From the NCBI RefSeq assembly GCF_003937915.1, contig NZ_RHUM01000003.1, positions 71,985-135,984 of the forward strand: a stretch of DNA of 64,000 bases, read 5' to 3'. Position numbers and translations under genes: made by a program. This DNA is from Erwinia sp. 198. GTDB lineage: Bacteria; Pseudomonadota; Gammaproteobacteria; Enterobacterales; Enterobacteriaceae. Numbering within the stretch: the first letter of the stretch is position 1; each line of letters begins with the position of its first letter. The notes beneath the pieces are model-generated. The model ran no database searches, was not told the origin of the DNA, and saw only the letters and a program-made list of their open reading frames with translations. This document shows, one piece after another, positions 18,439-29,600 of this stretch.

Positions 18439-19105
18439 GTTCAACGCCTTCCACCTCATCTTTCGCTGCTTCTATTACCTGTTCCGGGCTGCTGAGCAGC
18501 AAATCCTGCGGACGCCTGCCGCCCAGGGCGCTGTTGTCGGCCCGAAACCAGTAGGCCATCCCCCAACCGTCCTTGCTATCGGTGAAGATTTTTATGATTT
18601 CCATCAGCGCCTTACAGGGCCGGAACCCGTTGTCCGCCGCTAAGGCCCAGGCGGGATAATAATCAATACCGTGATGCTGGATGGTAAAAATCTGCTGCTG
18701 TTTTTTCCACTTATGCGGCTGCGCGCTGGGGTTGCGCGCGCTGAACCCGGCCAGCCCGGCCACTTCTGTCGCCGTCAGCCAGTCTCCACTTTCCAGTACG
18801 GCCTTACGGGCCTGGATCAGCATAGCGGCTTCTTTCAGCAGCGTTGGCGAGACCGGCGCCGACGGCAGCATGATTTCCGCCAGTCGCTCCAGCGATGACT
18901 GCTCCTGACGCTCCCGCAGCACCTCAAGCAAAGAAACGGTCATGTTCATAATGTTTTCCGTTAACGTTTCGACCACGCCCGGCTGTTGATGAACAAAGGT
19001 CATGGCCAATACACGATCGGCCTGAGACTTATTTAATCGGGCCTGGATCTCTTTGGGGGTGCCTACCAGCGTCGCGATACCTGAAGAATCCGGAATGGCG
19101 CTCAT
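18431..19105 (-). CDS. Xre/MbcA/ParS-type antitoxin of the RES pair
   Basis: 224 residues. The last ~45 residues (GWGMAYWFRADNSALGGRRP, then QDLLLSSPEQVIEAAKDEVEG) form the toxin-binding MbcA/ParS-like domain, with the WF...N..L.G..P.D.L pattern. The upstream part is longer than in most Xre-RES antitoxins. It includes a central segment (LTATEVAGLAGFSARNPSAQ, then PHKWKKQQQIFTIQHHGIDY) resembling a helix-turn-helix plus a short wing, probably the DNA-binding part. The start at 19105 (MSAIPDSS) has AAGGA 7 nt upstream; the frame is open to 19138 without one. Confidence 0.82.
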   Translation of the reverse strand: MSAIPDSSGIATLVGTPKEIQARLNKSQADRVLAMTFVHQQPGVVETLTENIMNMTVSLLEVLRERQEQSSLERLAEIMLPSAPVSPTLLKEAAMLIQARKAVLESGDWLTATEVAGLAGFSARNPSAQPHKWKKQQQIFTIQHHGIDYYPAWALAADNGFRPCKALMEIIKIFTDSKDGWGMAYWFRADNSALGGRRPQDLLLSSPEQVIEAAKDEVEGVEHG

Positions 19106-19193
19106 AGCTTTATCCTTGGTGATGGTAGTTATGAGCAATATAGCATAACCACCATCACTAACAAGGTCACTTTTTAAACAGGAACGTAACGAT

Positions 19194-19218
19194 AAAACCC
19201 CGATGTCGGCGATCGGGG
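19194..19218 (-). terminator. Terminator after yncE
   Basis: Read on the minus strand, CCCCGAT pairs with ATCGGGG around a 7-nt loop and is followed by TTTTATC. It lies 8 nt after the yncE stop and about 90 nt before the antitoxin ATG of the next operon. Confidence 0.7.
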
Positions 19219-19225
19219 CATCAGA

Positions 19226-20272
19226 TTACAGCGCGACGCGCATCACCTCGTCAGGCACGATGGCTTCCTGTTTGCGGGAAGAAGCCTGCTTGACGGAGAT
19301 ATAGAGCGTCTGGCCATCCGGCGACAGCGCAAGGCTGTTTGGATGGGTCGGCGCCTTAAGGGTTTTGACGACTTTATAGGTTTTGCCATCAATAATGCTG
19401 ACTTCGCCCGCCTCACGGTGGGTCACATAAATTTCATTACGCTGTGGGTTAAACAGCACTGCCAGCGATTTTGGCACGGCGATTTTCTGTATAACCTTGC
19501 CGTCCTCGGTGTTTACCACCAGCAGCTCAGGCTGCTTAGCGTCGCTGATAAAGGCGCGATGCGTGGCCGGATCCAGGCTGATATTCAGAAAGAAGTGCTC
19601 GCCTTCCGCCAGCTTTACTTTTGCAAGCAGCCTGTTGCTGGCGGTGTCGAAAGTGAAGAGTTCATTATCGCCGCCGGTGGCGTAAAGGCGATGTGCGGTG
19701 GTGTCCAGCGTCAGGCCGGTAGCGTGCTTGCCTAATCCTTCCAGCGTATGGCGCAGCGTCAGCTTATCACCATCCACCACCCAGATGCGGCTCTCTTCGC
19801 CCACGCCGCCGATATAAACCGTATTGGTATTTTCATCTACTGCCAGCTCACGCGGCGCCAGCGGACGGAAATTTTCGCTGCGCGAACGCGCATCCAGCAC
19901 CAGACGCCCTTTTACCTTACCGCTTTTTACATCGATCGCGGTGACCGTGCTGTCCAGCGTGTTGCCGACAAAAAGCGTGTCGGTTTTATTGTTGATTGCC
20001 ACACCAAAGGGCTTAAGGTCGTTGTGGATTGCCTGAGTAATGGCCAGGGTCTGCGGATCGAGGCGGTAAACCACGCCGCCCTTATCCAGCTGGCGGCTGC
20101 CGGAAGTGGCCAGATACAGCGCCTGCTGCGACGGGCTGTAAGCCATTTCATAAGCGCCTTTGGCAACGGGCTGGCGCAGCGGTTCAGCGGTTTCACTGTG
20201 GGCGGGGATCGCGGCGGCAAACAGCGCCAGCGTTAACAGGTAGCCTTTTCCACGGCTGAAGGTAGCGTTCAT
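19226..20272 (-). CDS. yncE: YncE-like periplasmic seven-bladed beta-propeller
   Basis: Secreted protein of 348 residues. It has a Sec signal peptide (Lys/Arg n-region, hydrophobic GYLLTLALFAAAIPAHS, cleavage near AHS-ET at about residue 27), followed by repeated ~45-residue propeller blades. Strong matches to E. coli YncE include VAKGAYEMAYSPSQQALYLA, GGVVYRLDPQTL with ITQAIHNDLKPFG, and PTHPNSLALSPDGQTLYISV. YncE is an iron-repressed periplasmic protein reported to bind DNA; function remains unclear. It lies 54 nt downstream of entH on the same strand and could be read through from the iron-regulated ent operon. Confidence 0.92.
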   Translation of the reverse strand: MNATFSRGKGYLLTLALFAAAIPAHSETAEPLRQPVAKGAYEMAYSPSQQALYLATSGSRQLDKGGVVYRLDPQTLAITQAIHNDLKPFGVAINNKTDTLFVGNTLDSTVTAIDVKSGKVKGRLVLDARSRSENFRPLAPRELAVDENTNTVYIGGVGEESRIWVVDGDKLTLRHTLEGLGKHATGLTLDTTAHRLYATGGDNELFTFDTASNRLLAKVKLAEGEHFFLNISLDPATHRAFISDAKQPELLVVNTEDGKVIQKIAVPKSLAVLFNPQRNEIYVTHREAGEVSIIDGKTYKVVKTLKAPTHPNSLALSPDGQTLYISVKQASSRKQEAIVPDEVMRVAL

Positions 20273-20326
20273 ATTCTCTCCATGTAACTGAATGATCAGA
20301 GGTAAAGCGGCCCGACGCGCCGAAAA

Positions 20327-20749
20327 TTAGCCCAGCAGCGCCGTGGTCAATCTTGCGGTACAGCAGCGCCTGTCCCTGTCGTCATAGATAGCGATTTCCC
20401 AGACCTGCTGGCTTCTGCCCAGATGCAGCGGCTGACAAACGCCGCGCACCAGGCCGCCGGTCACGGCGCGATGGTGGCTGGCATTAATCTCCGTGCCGAC
20501 CACGCACTGCCCTTCCTGGCTGGTCAAAAAGCCGGCCATCGATCCTAACGTTTCCGCCAGTGCGACCGACGCGCCGCCGTGCAGCAGGCCAAAAGGCTGC
20601 TGCGTGCGGGCATCGACCGGCATGGTCGCTTCCAGCCTGGTCTCTTCCAGCAGAGTAAAGGTCATGCCCAGATGGGCGACCATCGATCCGTCGCCCATGC
20701 GGTTAAGCTCATCCAGACTCAGCTGACGCTTCCAGATAGATTTTGTCAT
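20327..20749 (-). CDS. entH: Proofreading thioesterase of enterobactin synthesis
   Basis: Hotdog-fold thioesterase of 140 residues that releases wrongly loaded acyl groups from the EntB carrier domain. [19 protein letters not shown] (about residues 53-71) carries the catalytic HGG...E pattern of the EntH/YdiI family. Its ATG overlaps the entA stop by one base (TAATG). Last gene of entCEBAH. Confidence 0.95.
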   Translation of the reverse strand: MTKSIWKRQLSLDELNRMGDGSMVAHLGMTFTLLEETRLEATMPVDARTQQPFGLLHGGASVALAETLGSMAGFLTSQEGQCVVGTEINASHHRAVTGGLVRGVCQPLHLGRSQQVWEIAIYDDRDRRCCTARLTTALLG

Positions 20750-21501
20750 TACGCCCCCAGCGTGCTGCCACCGTCGATCACAATATCCTGCATCGTGATA
20801 TGGCTGGCTTGATCGGACGCAAGGAACAGGATGGTGCTGGCGACCTCCCCTGGCCGGGCGATTTTGCCCAGCGGAATACCGACTTTAAACTGCTCCGCAA
20901 AGCCGCGAATGCGCTGCTGCTCGGCATCCGGGCTTTTCCACAGCGTGCGCTGCATATCGGTATCGGTCGAGCCTGGCGACACCAGGTTGCAGCGCACGCC
21001 GAAGGAGGCCAGCTCCAGGCCGACCGTGAGGCTGAGGCTGCGCAGCGCCGCTTTCGACGCGCCGTAGGCCGACATACCGATACGCGGACAGTGGGCGGCG
21101 TCCGACGCCACGGTGACGATAGCCCCGCCACGCTGCTCGCGGAACCACGGCATGGTCTGCTGGAAAAGGTTAAACGCGCCGCCGACGTTGACGGCCATCA
21201 CCGCTTCCCAGTCCGCCACGTCCAGCTCATCCGTCGCGCCCATCCGCAGAATGCCCGCGCCGTTGACCAGCACGTCCAGTCGCGGCGTTTCCGGCCGCAG
21301 CCGCTGGCATACCGCCTTCACCTGCTGCGCGTCGGCCACGTTCAGTTCCACGGTCTGAAACGGGTAATCGGCCTGCGGGAAAGCGAGATCCAGCCCGACT
21401 ACCGTCGCGCCCGCCTCGTGAAAGGCCAGCGCGGTGGCATAGCCAATGCCTTTACCGGCGCCGGTTACCCAGATATGTTTATTGGTAAAATCGAGGCTCA
21501 T
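20749..21501 (-). CDS. entA: 2,3-dihydro-2,3-dihydroxybenzoate dehydrogenase
   Basis: Short-chain dehydrogenase (250 residues) that oxidises 2,3-dihydro-2,3-dihydroxybenzoate to 2,3-dihydroxybenzoate with NAD+. It has the N-terminal TGAGKGIG cofactor loop, [11 protein letters not shown], catalytic Ser in [12 protein letters not shown], and YGASKAAL with the catalytic Tyr and Lys. The start at 21501 (MSLDFTNK) overlaps the entB stop as ATGA. A nine-codon upstream extension lies within entB and is not used. Confidence 0.96.
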   Translation of the reverse strand: MSLDFTNKHIWVTGAGKGIGYATALAFHEAGATVVGLDLAFPQADYPFQTVELNVADAQQVKAVCQRLRPETPRLDVLVNGAGILRMGATDELDVADWEAVMAVNVGGAFNLFQQTMPWFREQRGGAIVTVASDAAHCPRIGMSAYGASKAALRSLSLTVGLELASFGVRCNLVSPGSTDTDMQRTLWKSPDAEQQRIRGFAEQFKVGIPLGKIARPGEVASTILFLASDQASHITMQDIVIDGGSTLGA

Positions 21502-22349
21502 GCGCGCTCCCGCGACAGCAGACGCCACCAGGCCGCCAGCGTCGGCTCTTTCGCCAGCATCACAAAATCGATATCGCCGTAAACTTTACGCCAGCGCGCC
21601 GCCAGCGCCATCATGCGCACCGAATCCAGCCCGTAATCGATCAGGTTCTCATCCTCTTCCGGCGTTTCGTCCTCATCCAGCATCGGCTGCACCAGCGCGC
21701 GCAGCTGCGCCATGCTCAGCGGCACCGGCAGCAGATCTTCCGTCAGCACCACTTTCCCGGCACGGCCGGCGGTATATTTCAGCGCCATCAGGTGCTCGTC
21801 GCGGCTGAAGTCAGCCAGCGCATCCGCCACCATAAAGGGCTGGATATCCCGCATAAAGGCATCGATAGCGGTGGTCAGGCAGCCGATATGCGCGTACACG
21901 CCGCAGATAATCAGCTGGTCGCGGCCGGTCTCTTTCAGGTGCTGCTCCAGCGGCGAGCGATGGAAGGCGCTGTAGCGCCATTTCACCAGCACCTCGTCGC
22001 CCTCTTCCGGCGCCAGTTCGGCTACGACTTTCTGCTGCTCCGGATGTTTATTCAGCCCCGGCCCCCACATATCGTTCAGCAGCGCGCGGTCTTTATCGCT
22101 TTGCTGGTTCGGCTGCGCCGTGTAGTAAACCGGAATGCCGTTCTGGCGGCAGTATTCACGCAGCGCGGCGATATTGCTGATGACCTGTTTGATCATCGGG
22201 CAGTCTTCGCCCCAGAAATTAATAAAATAGTTCTGCATATCGTGGATCAGCAGCGCGCCCCTGGCGGGTTCAAACGTCCATTTGACCTTGTTTTCTGGCA
22301 GGTCAGCGGCGGCAGGCAGCGCATAGGCTTTCAGTGCAGGGATAGTCAT
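21498..22349 (-). CDS. entB: Isochorismatase / aryl carrier protein
   Basis: Bifunctional 283-residue protein. The N-terminal isochorismatase domain (residues ~1-205; LIHDMQNYFINFW, LVKWRYSAFHRSPLE, ICGVYAHIGCLTTA) makes 2,3-dihydro-2,3-dihydroxybenzoate. The C-terminal aryl carrier domain has the phosphopantetheine Ser in LIDYGLDSVRMMALAARWR (about residue 245). EntE loads it and EntF draws on it. It starts 14 nt after the entE stop. Confidence 0.96.
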   Translation of the reverse strand: MTIPALKAYALPAAADLPENKVKWTFEPARGALLIHDMQNYFINFWGEDCPMIKQVISNIAALREYCRQNGIPVYYTAQPNQQSDKDRALLNDMWGPGLNKHPEQQKVVAELAPEEGDEVLVKWRYSAFHRSPLEQHLKETGRDQLIICGVYAHIGCLTTAIDAFMRDIQPFMVADALADFSRDEHLMALKYTAGRAGKVVLTEDLLPVPLSMAQLRALVQPMLDEDETPEEDENLIDYGLDSVRMMALAARWRKVYGDIDFVMLAKEPTLAAWWRLLSRERA

Positions 22350-22363
22350 TTTTTCTCCGGAAT

Positions 22364-23977
22364 TCAGTTGGTCTGGCTGGCGGCCAGCTGTTGACGCAGG
22401 CGTTTTTTATCCACTTTACCGACGGGCGTCAGCGGCAGTTCGTCAACGGTTTCAATACGATCGGGCAGCTTGTAGTCCGCCACGCCAAGCTCGCGCAGAT
22501 AGCGGCGGATCTCTACGGCGCGCAAGGGACGTTTGCCCACGATAAAGGCGCAGCTTTTTTCACCCAGCAGGCTGTCCTCCATCGAGACCAGCGCAACGTG
22601 TAGAATGGCCTCGTGGCGTAACAGCAGGTTTTCGATCTCTTCAGCGGCAATTTTCTCGCCGCCGCGATTGATCTGATCTTTTTCGCGGCCCTGCACGCAG
22701 ATATAGCCGTCCGGCGTAATGGAGACTAAGTCGCCGGAACAGTAGAAGCCGTTGGCGTCAAAGGCCTGCGCGTTGTGCTCCGGGCTGCGGTAATAGCCGC
22801 GGAAGGTGTACGGGCCGCGCGTCATCAGCCGTCCGGTTTCGCCCTGCGGCAGCGGATTGCCCTGCTCGTCCGCGACCCAAACCTCATCGTCCGGGCTCAT
22901 CGGTGTGCCCTGCGTCGAGAAGATGTGCCGCTCGTCATCGGTCAGCTGCGTATAGTTGACCAGCCCTTCCGCCATACCGAAGACCTGCTGCAGCTGGCAG
23001 CCAATTTCTGCCGGAATGCGCGCCGCCAGCGCTTCGCTTAAGCGCGCACCGCCAACCTGCAACAGCTGGAGCGAGTTAAGCGCCCGGCTGCTGCCCCACT
23101 CCTGAATAGCCTGTAGCCAGAGGCTGACCGCCGGCGGCACCAGCGCCGTCGCCGTAATCTGATGTTTTTCAATCAGCGGGAAACAAAGGTTGGCGCTCGG
23201 ATCGCCTGCCAGCACCACCAGGCCGCCGCCATAAAACACGCCGAAGGCACCTGGCGAACTGAGCGGATAGTTGTGGGCGGCGGGCAAAGCGCAGAGATAG
23301 CGGGTTTTTTCGTTAAAACAACAGACTTCCACGCTGCGGCGGATGCTGTAGTAGTAGTCGTTATGGGTACGCGGGATCAGCTTGGGCGTGCCGGTACTGC
23401 CGCCGGAAAGCTGGAAAAACGCGACTTCGTCAGCGGCGGAAGGGGCAGCGACAAACTCGCCCTGCGCCTCGTCGATTAAGGCTGCAAGCGAGGTATCGTC
23501 CTCACGAGCGTTGCGCAGCACCACCTCACGCAGCGACGGATAGCGCTGACGCAGCGGTTGCAGATAGTCGTCGGTGGCGAACAGCGCGTGCTGACGATCG
23601 GCGATCAGCAAAGCAGGCTCAATCTGGCTGGCGTAGGCGTCCAGCTCCTGGCGCTGATGGCTGAACAACGCGTTGACCGGTGCCACGCCGAGCTTCAGCA
23701 GTGCAAACAGCACGATATAGAATTCAGCCACGTTGCCCAGCTGCACCAGCGCGGTATCGCCGCACTTCAGGCCACGACGCTGTAAGGCCGCCGCCAGACG
23801 GGTGCTGGCGCTCTCCAGCTGCCGGTAGCTGTATTCGCGGTCGCCGTCGATCAGCGCCGTTTCCGTGCTGCCGGCACGGCGAGTTAAAATATCCGTTAAG
23901 GGCAGATCCAGCCAGTAGCCTTTTTCACGGTAGCGGGCCGCAAAATCGTCGGGCCAGCGGGAATAGCAAATCGTCAT
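22364..23977 (-). CDS. entE: 2,3-dihydroxybenzoate-AMP ligase
   Basis: Adenylating enzyme (537 residues) that activates 2,3-dihydroxybenzoate and loads it on EntB. ANL-superfamily blocks are present: [20 protein letters not shown] (about residue 190), [52 protein letters not shown] and the C-terminal catalytic Lys in [20 protein letters not shown] lies 7 nt before the ATG. It starts 9 nt after entC. Confidence 0.97.
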   Translation of the reverse strand: MTICYSRWPDDFAARYREKGYWLDLPLTDILTRRAGSTETALIDGDREYSYRQLESASTRLAAALQRRGLKCGDTALVQLGNVAEFYIVLFALLKLGVAPVNALFSHQRQELDAYASQIEPALLIADRQHALFATDDYLQPLRQRYPSLREVVLRNAREDDTSLAALIDEAQGEFVAAPSAADEVAFFQLSGGSTGTPKLIPRTHNDYYYSIRRSVEVCCFNEKTRYLCALPAAHNYPLSSPGAFGVFYGGGLVVLAGDPSANLCFPLIEKHQITATALVPPAVSLWLQAIQEWGSSRALNSLQLLQVGGARLSEALAARIPAEIGCQLQQVFGMAEGLVNYTQLTDDERHIFSTQGTPMSPDDEVWVADEQGNPLPQGETGRLMTRGPYTFRGYYRSPEHNAQAFDANGFYCSGDLVSITPDGYICVQGREKDQINRGGEKIAAEEIENLLLRHEAILHVALVSMEDSLLGEKSCAFIVGKRPLRAVEIRRYLRELGVADYKLPDRIETVDELPLTPVGKVDKKRLRQQLAASQTN

Positions 23978-23986
23978 AAAGTAGCC

Positions 23987-25165
23987 TTATTGCAGTCCAA
24001 ATACGTGCAGCATGGTGCTGAGCTTGACGCCGGTTTCACGCCATTCCGATTCCGGCGAAGAGGCCGGAACGATGCCCGCGCCAGCGAACAAGCGAATGTT
24101 TTTCCCGGCCAGGGTGCCGCAGCGAATGGTCACTACCCATTCGCCGTTGCCTTCGTCGTCGCACCAGCCGACGATGCCGCCAAACAGCTCGCGGTTAAAC
24201 GGCTCCAGCTTTTCAATCCACTCGCAAGCGGCGACGTGCGGATAACCGCTCAGCGCGGGCGTAGGATGCAGCAGGCAGGCGAGCGACAGCGCCGTTTCCT
24301 CAGCCGCTGCGGCTTTGCCTTCAATCGCGGTAGCAAGGTGCCACAGCGTCGAAGTAGTGATCGGCTCCGGCTTGTCCGGCACCGCCAGAGAGCGGCTGCG
24401 CGGTTTCAGCACGTCGTACATGGCGCTGGTCACCAGGCGGTGCTCGTAGCGATCTTTTTGCGAGTACATCAGCTTTTCGCCTACCGCAAGATCGCGCGCT
24501 TTGTCGCTGCGATCGCGTCTGGCCGAGCCCGCCAGCGGCAGCGAAGTGTAGGTTTCGCCCGACTTACGCAGCAGCAGCTCCGGGCTGGCGCCCAGCAGCG
24601 TGCTGCCGTCGGCCAGCGGCACATGGAAGTGGTAGCTGCCAGGGTTGAGCGCAATCAGGCGATCCATTAACGCCGTAGCCTGCACCGGCTCGGCGGTAGT
24701 GATATCAATCAGACGTGAGAGCACGACTTTATCCAGGCCGGGCTGGGCGGTCGCTTCCGCCGCTTTCGCCACCATCTCCATAAATTCGGCCTGCTCCGGG
24801 ATATTCCGGCGCGCAGTAATTACCGGCTCTACGGCGGATTTTGCCTGCTGCGCCGCCTGTAGCGGCTGCTGGCGGGAGAACGCCTCATGACGCTCAGGAA
24901 TAAATAGCGCGGAAGGCTGGCGCGTATCAAAGGGGATCGCGCCAACCATCACCGGGCGCGTAATCCCTTTGGCCCTGGCCGCAGCAAAGGCGCTGCGTAC
25001 CTGCTGCTGGAAAGCGCCGTGCAGGTTGTCGCCATCGGCGGCAGGACAGGTAATTTCGGCAAAGCGACCAGTGGTGATAAAGCTTTTCCACGGCGATGCG
25101 AAGAAAAAGCTCTCAGATGAGAGAGAAACTGATGGTTTAACTGCATCAGCGCAAAGCGTCTCCAT
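23987..25165 (-). CDS. entC: Isochorismate synthase
   Basis: Chorismate-utilising enzyme (392 residues) catalysing chorismate to isochorismate, the committed step to 2,3-dihydroxybenzoate. Family blocks include LDKVVLSRLIDI, LLGASPELLLRKSGE, PLAGSARRDRSD, LHPTPALSGYPH and the terminal FAGAGIVPASSPESEWRET. The start at 25165 (METLCADA) has GGAGG 5 nt upstream; a six-codon longer reading lacks this. First gene of entCEBAH, behind a Fur box. Confidence 0.96.
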   Translation of the reverse strand: METLCADAVKPSVSLSSESFFFASPWKSFITTGRFAEITCPAADGDNLHGAFQQQVRSAFAAARAKGITRPVMVGAIPFDTRQPSALFIPERHEAFSRQQPLQAAQQAKSAVEPVITARRNIPEQAEFMEMVAKAAEATAQPGLDKVVLSRLIDITTAEPVQATALMDRLIALNPGSYHFHVPLADGSTLLGASPELLLRKSGETYTSLPLAGSARRDRSDKARDLAVGEKLMYSQKDRYEHRLVTSAMYDVLKPRSRSLAVPDKPEPITTSTLWHLATAIEGKAAAAEETALSLACLLHPTPALSGYPHVAACEWIEKLEPFNRELFGGIVGWCDDEGNGEWVVTIRCGTLAGKNIRLFAGAGIVPASSPESEWRETGVKLSTMLHVFGLQ

Positions 25166-25196
25166 AACGGCCTCCAGCCACAACGATAAAAAGTAT

Positions 25197-25215
25197 AATA
25201 ATGATTATCATTTGC
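25197..25215 (-). promoter_or_regulatory. Fur box upstream of entC
   Basis: AATAATGATTATCATTTGC matches the 19-bp Fur consensus GATAATGATAATCATTATC at 15 of 19 positions by eye. It lies 32 nt upstream of the entC ATG. It predicts iron-dependent repression of entCEBAH. Confidence 0.85.
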
Positions 25216-25387
25216 ATTATTACCGCGTAACTTTAAGTAAATTCTTTGTGATGTCAAGCAACGTTTCGCAGTTTAAAACAGTGCAAAACACCACGCCGCG
25301 ACCGGGCGCAACGTTTGCGCCGTTATTAGCATCATTTGGCAGCATTACCTGCCGCCAGGGCAGGCAAGGAAGGACTAAAACCCGATG

Positions 25388-26644
25388 TTATTCAGTTACG
25401 CTTTCTCCCGGCGAAGCGGGCGCGGGCTGGCGATAGCGTCGGAGCGAACCGAAGGCGGCGGCCAGCACCAGGCTGACGATGGCCAGCCCCAGGCCGCTGC
25501 TGCTGGCGGCGGTGGCGGGCAGCATAACCGTGGTCATCGCGCCCAGCAGCAGCGCGCCCAGCGAGTCACCCATCACGTTTTGCGCCGTCCACAGGCCGTT
25601 GATACGGCCCAGCATCGCGTCCGGCGTCAGCGTCTGGATTAGCGTGTATTGCAGCAGTGCGCTCAGGGCACTCAGGTAGCCAAACAGCATCAGACAGAGC
25701 GCACCCGCCTCCCAGTAAGGCATCAGGCCGCACAGCCCTACCGCGACGAAAGCGGCGACGGCGGTAAAAAGCATCACCTTTCCCGGACGCGGATGCTGTG
25801 CCAGATTACCGCTGGTCAGCGCGCCTGCGGCCGCGCCGAGCGGTACGGCAGCATAGAGAAAGCCAATTTGCTGCGCGCTCAGCGCCCAACGAATGGCCAG
25901 CGCCGGATAAAGCACGCGCACCGCCGTCGCCATGGTCAGCAGCGCGCCTACCAGCGCCACGCCGCCGATCAGACGATGGCCGAGCAGAAAGGTAAAGCCT
26001 TCCGCCAGCGACCGTAGCGGCCTGGCGTGCGACTGCGGCGGCGGCGGCAACGACGGCAGCCGCAGCAGCGGGATCAGTGTAATAAAGGTGCCCGCCGCCG
26101 CCAGCGCGAAGTTCCAGAATACGCCGCCCGCCGCGAGCAGTACGCCGCCCACCATTGGCGAAATCACCGCGCCCAGCCTGACCGTGAGCATGGTGATCGC
26201 CCCGGCCTGCATCAGGTTTTCACGGCCCACCAGCGCGGGCGTGGCGGCAAGCAGCGCCGTCACGCCGATGGCGCCGAAAAAGCCGTCCCAGATGCCCAGC
26301 AGGTAGATGGCGGTCAGCGACGGGGACGGCATGGCGGCATTGACGCACAGGCCAACAAAGCCCAGCCCGCAGGTCGACCGCGCAAACAGGATCAGCCGCC
26401 GACGCTCGTGGCGATCCGCCAGCACGCCGCCCAGCATCAGACCGGTAAACAGAGCCGCACCGGTCAGCGTGACCGCCATGCTTACCTGCCAGGCAGAACC
26501 GGTCAGCTGCTGGATCTGCACCGGCACGCCGACGCCAAGCAGGCCCAGCGCCAGAATAGAGATAAAGCGCGCAATAAATACCGCCCGAAAATCGGGGTGC
26601 GTCTTCAGCAGGCTGAGGCTGAGCATAAAAGTCTGTTTTTTCAT
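25388..26644 (-). CDS. entS: Enterobactin exporter
   Basis: MFS exporter of 418 residues that moves enterobactin from cytoplasm to periplasm. It closely matches E. coli EntS over its length ([60 protein letters not shown]). [16 protein letters not shown] is the loop 2-3 motif. Its ATG overlaps the entF stop by 4 nt, so it is translationally coupled to entF. In E. coli entS is transcribed separately and divergent from fepD. Confidence 0.95.
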   Translation of the reverse strand: MKKQTFMLSLSLLKTHPDFRAVFIARFISILALGLLGVGVPVQIQQLTGSAWQVSMAVTLTGAALFTGLMLGGVLADRHERRRLILFARSTCGLGFVGLCVNAAMPSPSLTAIYLLGIWDGFFGAIGVTALLAATPALVGRENLMQAGAITMLTVRLGAVISPMVGGVLLAAGGVFWNFALAAAGTFITLIPLLRLPSLPPPPQSHARPLRSLAEGFTFLLGHRLIGGVALVGALLTMATAVRVLYPALAIRWALSAQQIGFLYAAVPLGAAAGALTSGNLAQHPRPGKVMLFTAVAAFVAVGLCGLMPYWEAGALCLMLFGYLSALSALLQYTLIQTLTPDAMLGRINGLWTAQNVMGDSLGALLLGAMTTVMLPATAASSSGLGLAIVSLVLAAAFGSLRRYRQPAPASPGESVTE

Positions 26645-29600
26645 TTAGTTGCCCGATCCAGCAGTTGGTTAAGGCGTGGGCCGATATGGGTAAACGCCTC
26701 TGCCGAAATAATATCCACATGCGCGCATTCCACCGGGAAGGTTTGCAGCGCGTCGAGCCACGGCGCCCACGCGGTGTGCGCATCCTGCCCCGGCTTCAGC
26801 GTTTTCTGCGCGACGAACAGCGTGGCTTCCCCGGCAAAACGGCGGCTTTTCGCGGTCGCCAATAGCCTGACCGCATCGCCGTAGTTGCCTTCGATAGCGC
26901 CGAAAAGCGCCTGGCTGGCCGAGGCCGCCAGCGACTCGCGCAACGACGCCTGCGCGGCCATAAAGGCTTCGCGCTCGCGGTCGATTTCCGCCAGCACTTC
27001 GGCATCCAGCTGGTTGTTCTGCGACCAGTTTTGCGTTTCCGGCGGCCAGGTATCCAGCAGCCCCAAAAAGGCGACATTTTCTCCCTGCGCTTGCAGGCGC
27101 GCGGCGACGGCGTGCGCCAGCGTGCCGCCCAGCGAATAGCCCAGCAGATAGTAAGGGCCGTGCGGCTGCTGCTCGCGCAGCGTGGCCAGATGCCGCTCGC
27201 AAAGCGCGTCCAGATTTTCCGCCTGCTGCATTGGCCCGTTCGGGCGCGGCGACTGAATGCCGATCAGCGACCAGCGCGCGTCCAGATAGCGTTGCAGAAT
27301 GCTGAACTGCCAGGCGAAGCCGGAGGCCGGGTGGAAGCAAAACAGCGTGGGGCCGTGCGAACGCCGCAGCGGCAGGATGGTTTCCATGCCCGCGCGGCTC
27401 GCCTCTTCTTCGCTCTGCCGCGTCAGCTTTTCCGCCAGCGCGCCGACGGTGGACGCCACCATGATCAGCCCCGGCGTCACCGGCCTGTCGAGACGGCGAC
27501 GCAGATCGACCGCCAGCCGCATCGCCAGCAGCGAATGGCCGCCGAGGGCAAAGAAGTCATCATTAACCGAGCGGATCTCGCATTCCAGCAGGCGGGCAAA
27601 GGCTTCGGCCACCACGGTTTCCACGCCTTCAGCCGGCGCGCGCCCTGTGGCGTTTGCCAGCTGTGGCAGCGGCAGCGCCTTGCGATCCAGCTTGCCGTTG
27701 GCGCTTAGCGGAAAAGCCGCCAGCTGCATCAGCACCACCGGCACCATATGCGCGGGCAGGCGATCGCTCAGCTGTTCGCGTAGCGCGGCCGTATCCAGTT
27801 CGCCGGACGCGGCCACCACGTAGCCCACCAGCTGCCGTTGATCGCCGCCGCCCGCGCTGGCATTGCCGAGCACGCAGGCATGGGTAACCGCCTGCGCCAC
27901 GTTATCCAGCGCCAGCAGCGCCTGATCGATCTCGCCCAGCTCGATCCTCTGCCCACGGATCTTAAGCTGATCGTCGCTGCGGCCCAGGTATTCCACCGCG
28001 CCGTTCTCCAGCCAGCGCGCCACGTCGCCGGTGCGGTACATTCTTGCGCCCTCGCCTTCCGGATCGGCAATAAAACGGCTGGCGGTCAAATCGGCCCGCG
28101 CCAGATAGCCCTGCGCCAGCTGCACGCCGGTCAGATAGAGATCGCCCGCAATACCCGGCGGTACCGGCTGCATATTGCCATCCAGGATGCGCAGCCCGGT
28201 ATTCCAGACCGGATAGCCAATCGGCACGCTTGCGCCCGTTACGTTTGCCAACGCTTCGCCGTAGGCCGGATACCAGCTCACATCCACCGCCGCTTCGGTC
28301 GGGCCATAAAGATTGTGCAGCGGCACGGCCGTTTTGTTCTGCCACTGGTGACAGAGATCGGTCGGCAGCGCCTCGCCGCTACAGAATACCCGCCGCAAAG
28401 AAGCACAGTGGGCCACGGCCTCGTCATCGGTTAACGCGGTGACAAACGCCGCCAGCATGGAAGGAACAAAGTGCGTGGTTGTGACACCGTAACGACTGAA
28501 CAGCGCCCGGAGCGCCTGAGGATCGCGATGCGCTTCCGGCGGCGCCATCACCAGCTGCGCACCGGTCAGAAACGGCCAGAAAAATTCCCAGACCGAGACG
28601 TCAAAACTGCACGGCGTCTTTTGCAGCACGACATCGTCGGTAGCTAATCGATAATGATCCTGCATCCACAGCAGACGGTTTACGATCGCCTGCTGGCCGA
28701 CCATGACGCCTTTTGGCCGTCCGGTAGAACCGGAGGTATAGATCACATAGGCGGTATGATGCGGGCGCGAGCGATCCTGAGCTGGCGGAAGATCCACCGT
28801 CGGCAGCGGCTGGTGGTAGCAGAAGCTTTGCAGATTTTCGAGCTGCGCAAAGCGGCCCAGCTGTGCTTCGGTGGTGATTAACAGACGCGGGTTAGCATCT
28901 TCCAGCATCATGCTCAGCCGGTCGGTCGGATAGCCGGTATCCAGCGGCAGCCAGGCGGCGCCCAGCTCCACAATGGCCTGTAGGGCAAGCGACAAAAACA
29001 CCGAACGCGGCAGCGCCACGGCCACGATGTCGCCCGCCTGCACGCCTCGCTTTTGCAGCGCCTGAGCCAGCGCCGTTACCTGCTGACGCATCTCGCGGTA
29101 GGTAAAACTATGCTGGTCATCCGCCAGCGCGTCCGCGTCCGGGGTGCGCTGCGCCTGCGCCATAATCAGGCTGCTCAGCGTGGTTTGCGGCACCGCGACC
29201 GCGGTGTTGTTAATCTGCCGCAGCCGCTCTTCCTCATGCGGATGCAGCAGCGTCGCCTGCGCGCAGGTCAGCGTCGGATGGCCCGCGAACTGGCTAAGCA
29301 GCAGCGGCAGGCGGGCTAGATGCTCATGCAGCGTTTCCGCCCGATAGCGCTCCGCGTTCGCCAGGATTTCCAGCGAGACGTTGCCCTCTTCGTCCGGGTA
29401 GAGCGCGATTTCCAGATCGCGTACCGGGCCGGAAGCCAGCTGGTGGGTCACGCCTTCGATACCGGCAAAATCCAGCCGGTAGTCAAACATTTTCAGGTTG
29501 ATGACCGGGCCGAACAGCGGCTCGCTCAGCTGGCCGATATCCCTTTGGATTTGCTCCGCGTCGTAGCGCTGATGGCGGCGCGCTTTTTTCAACTGCTGCT

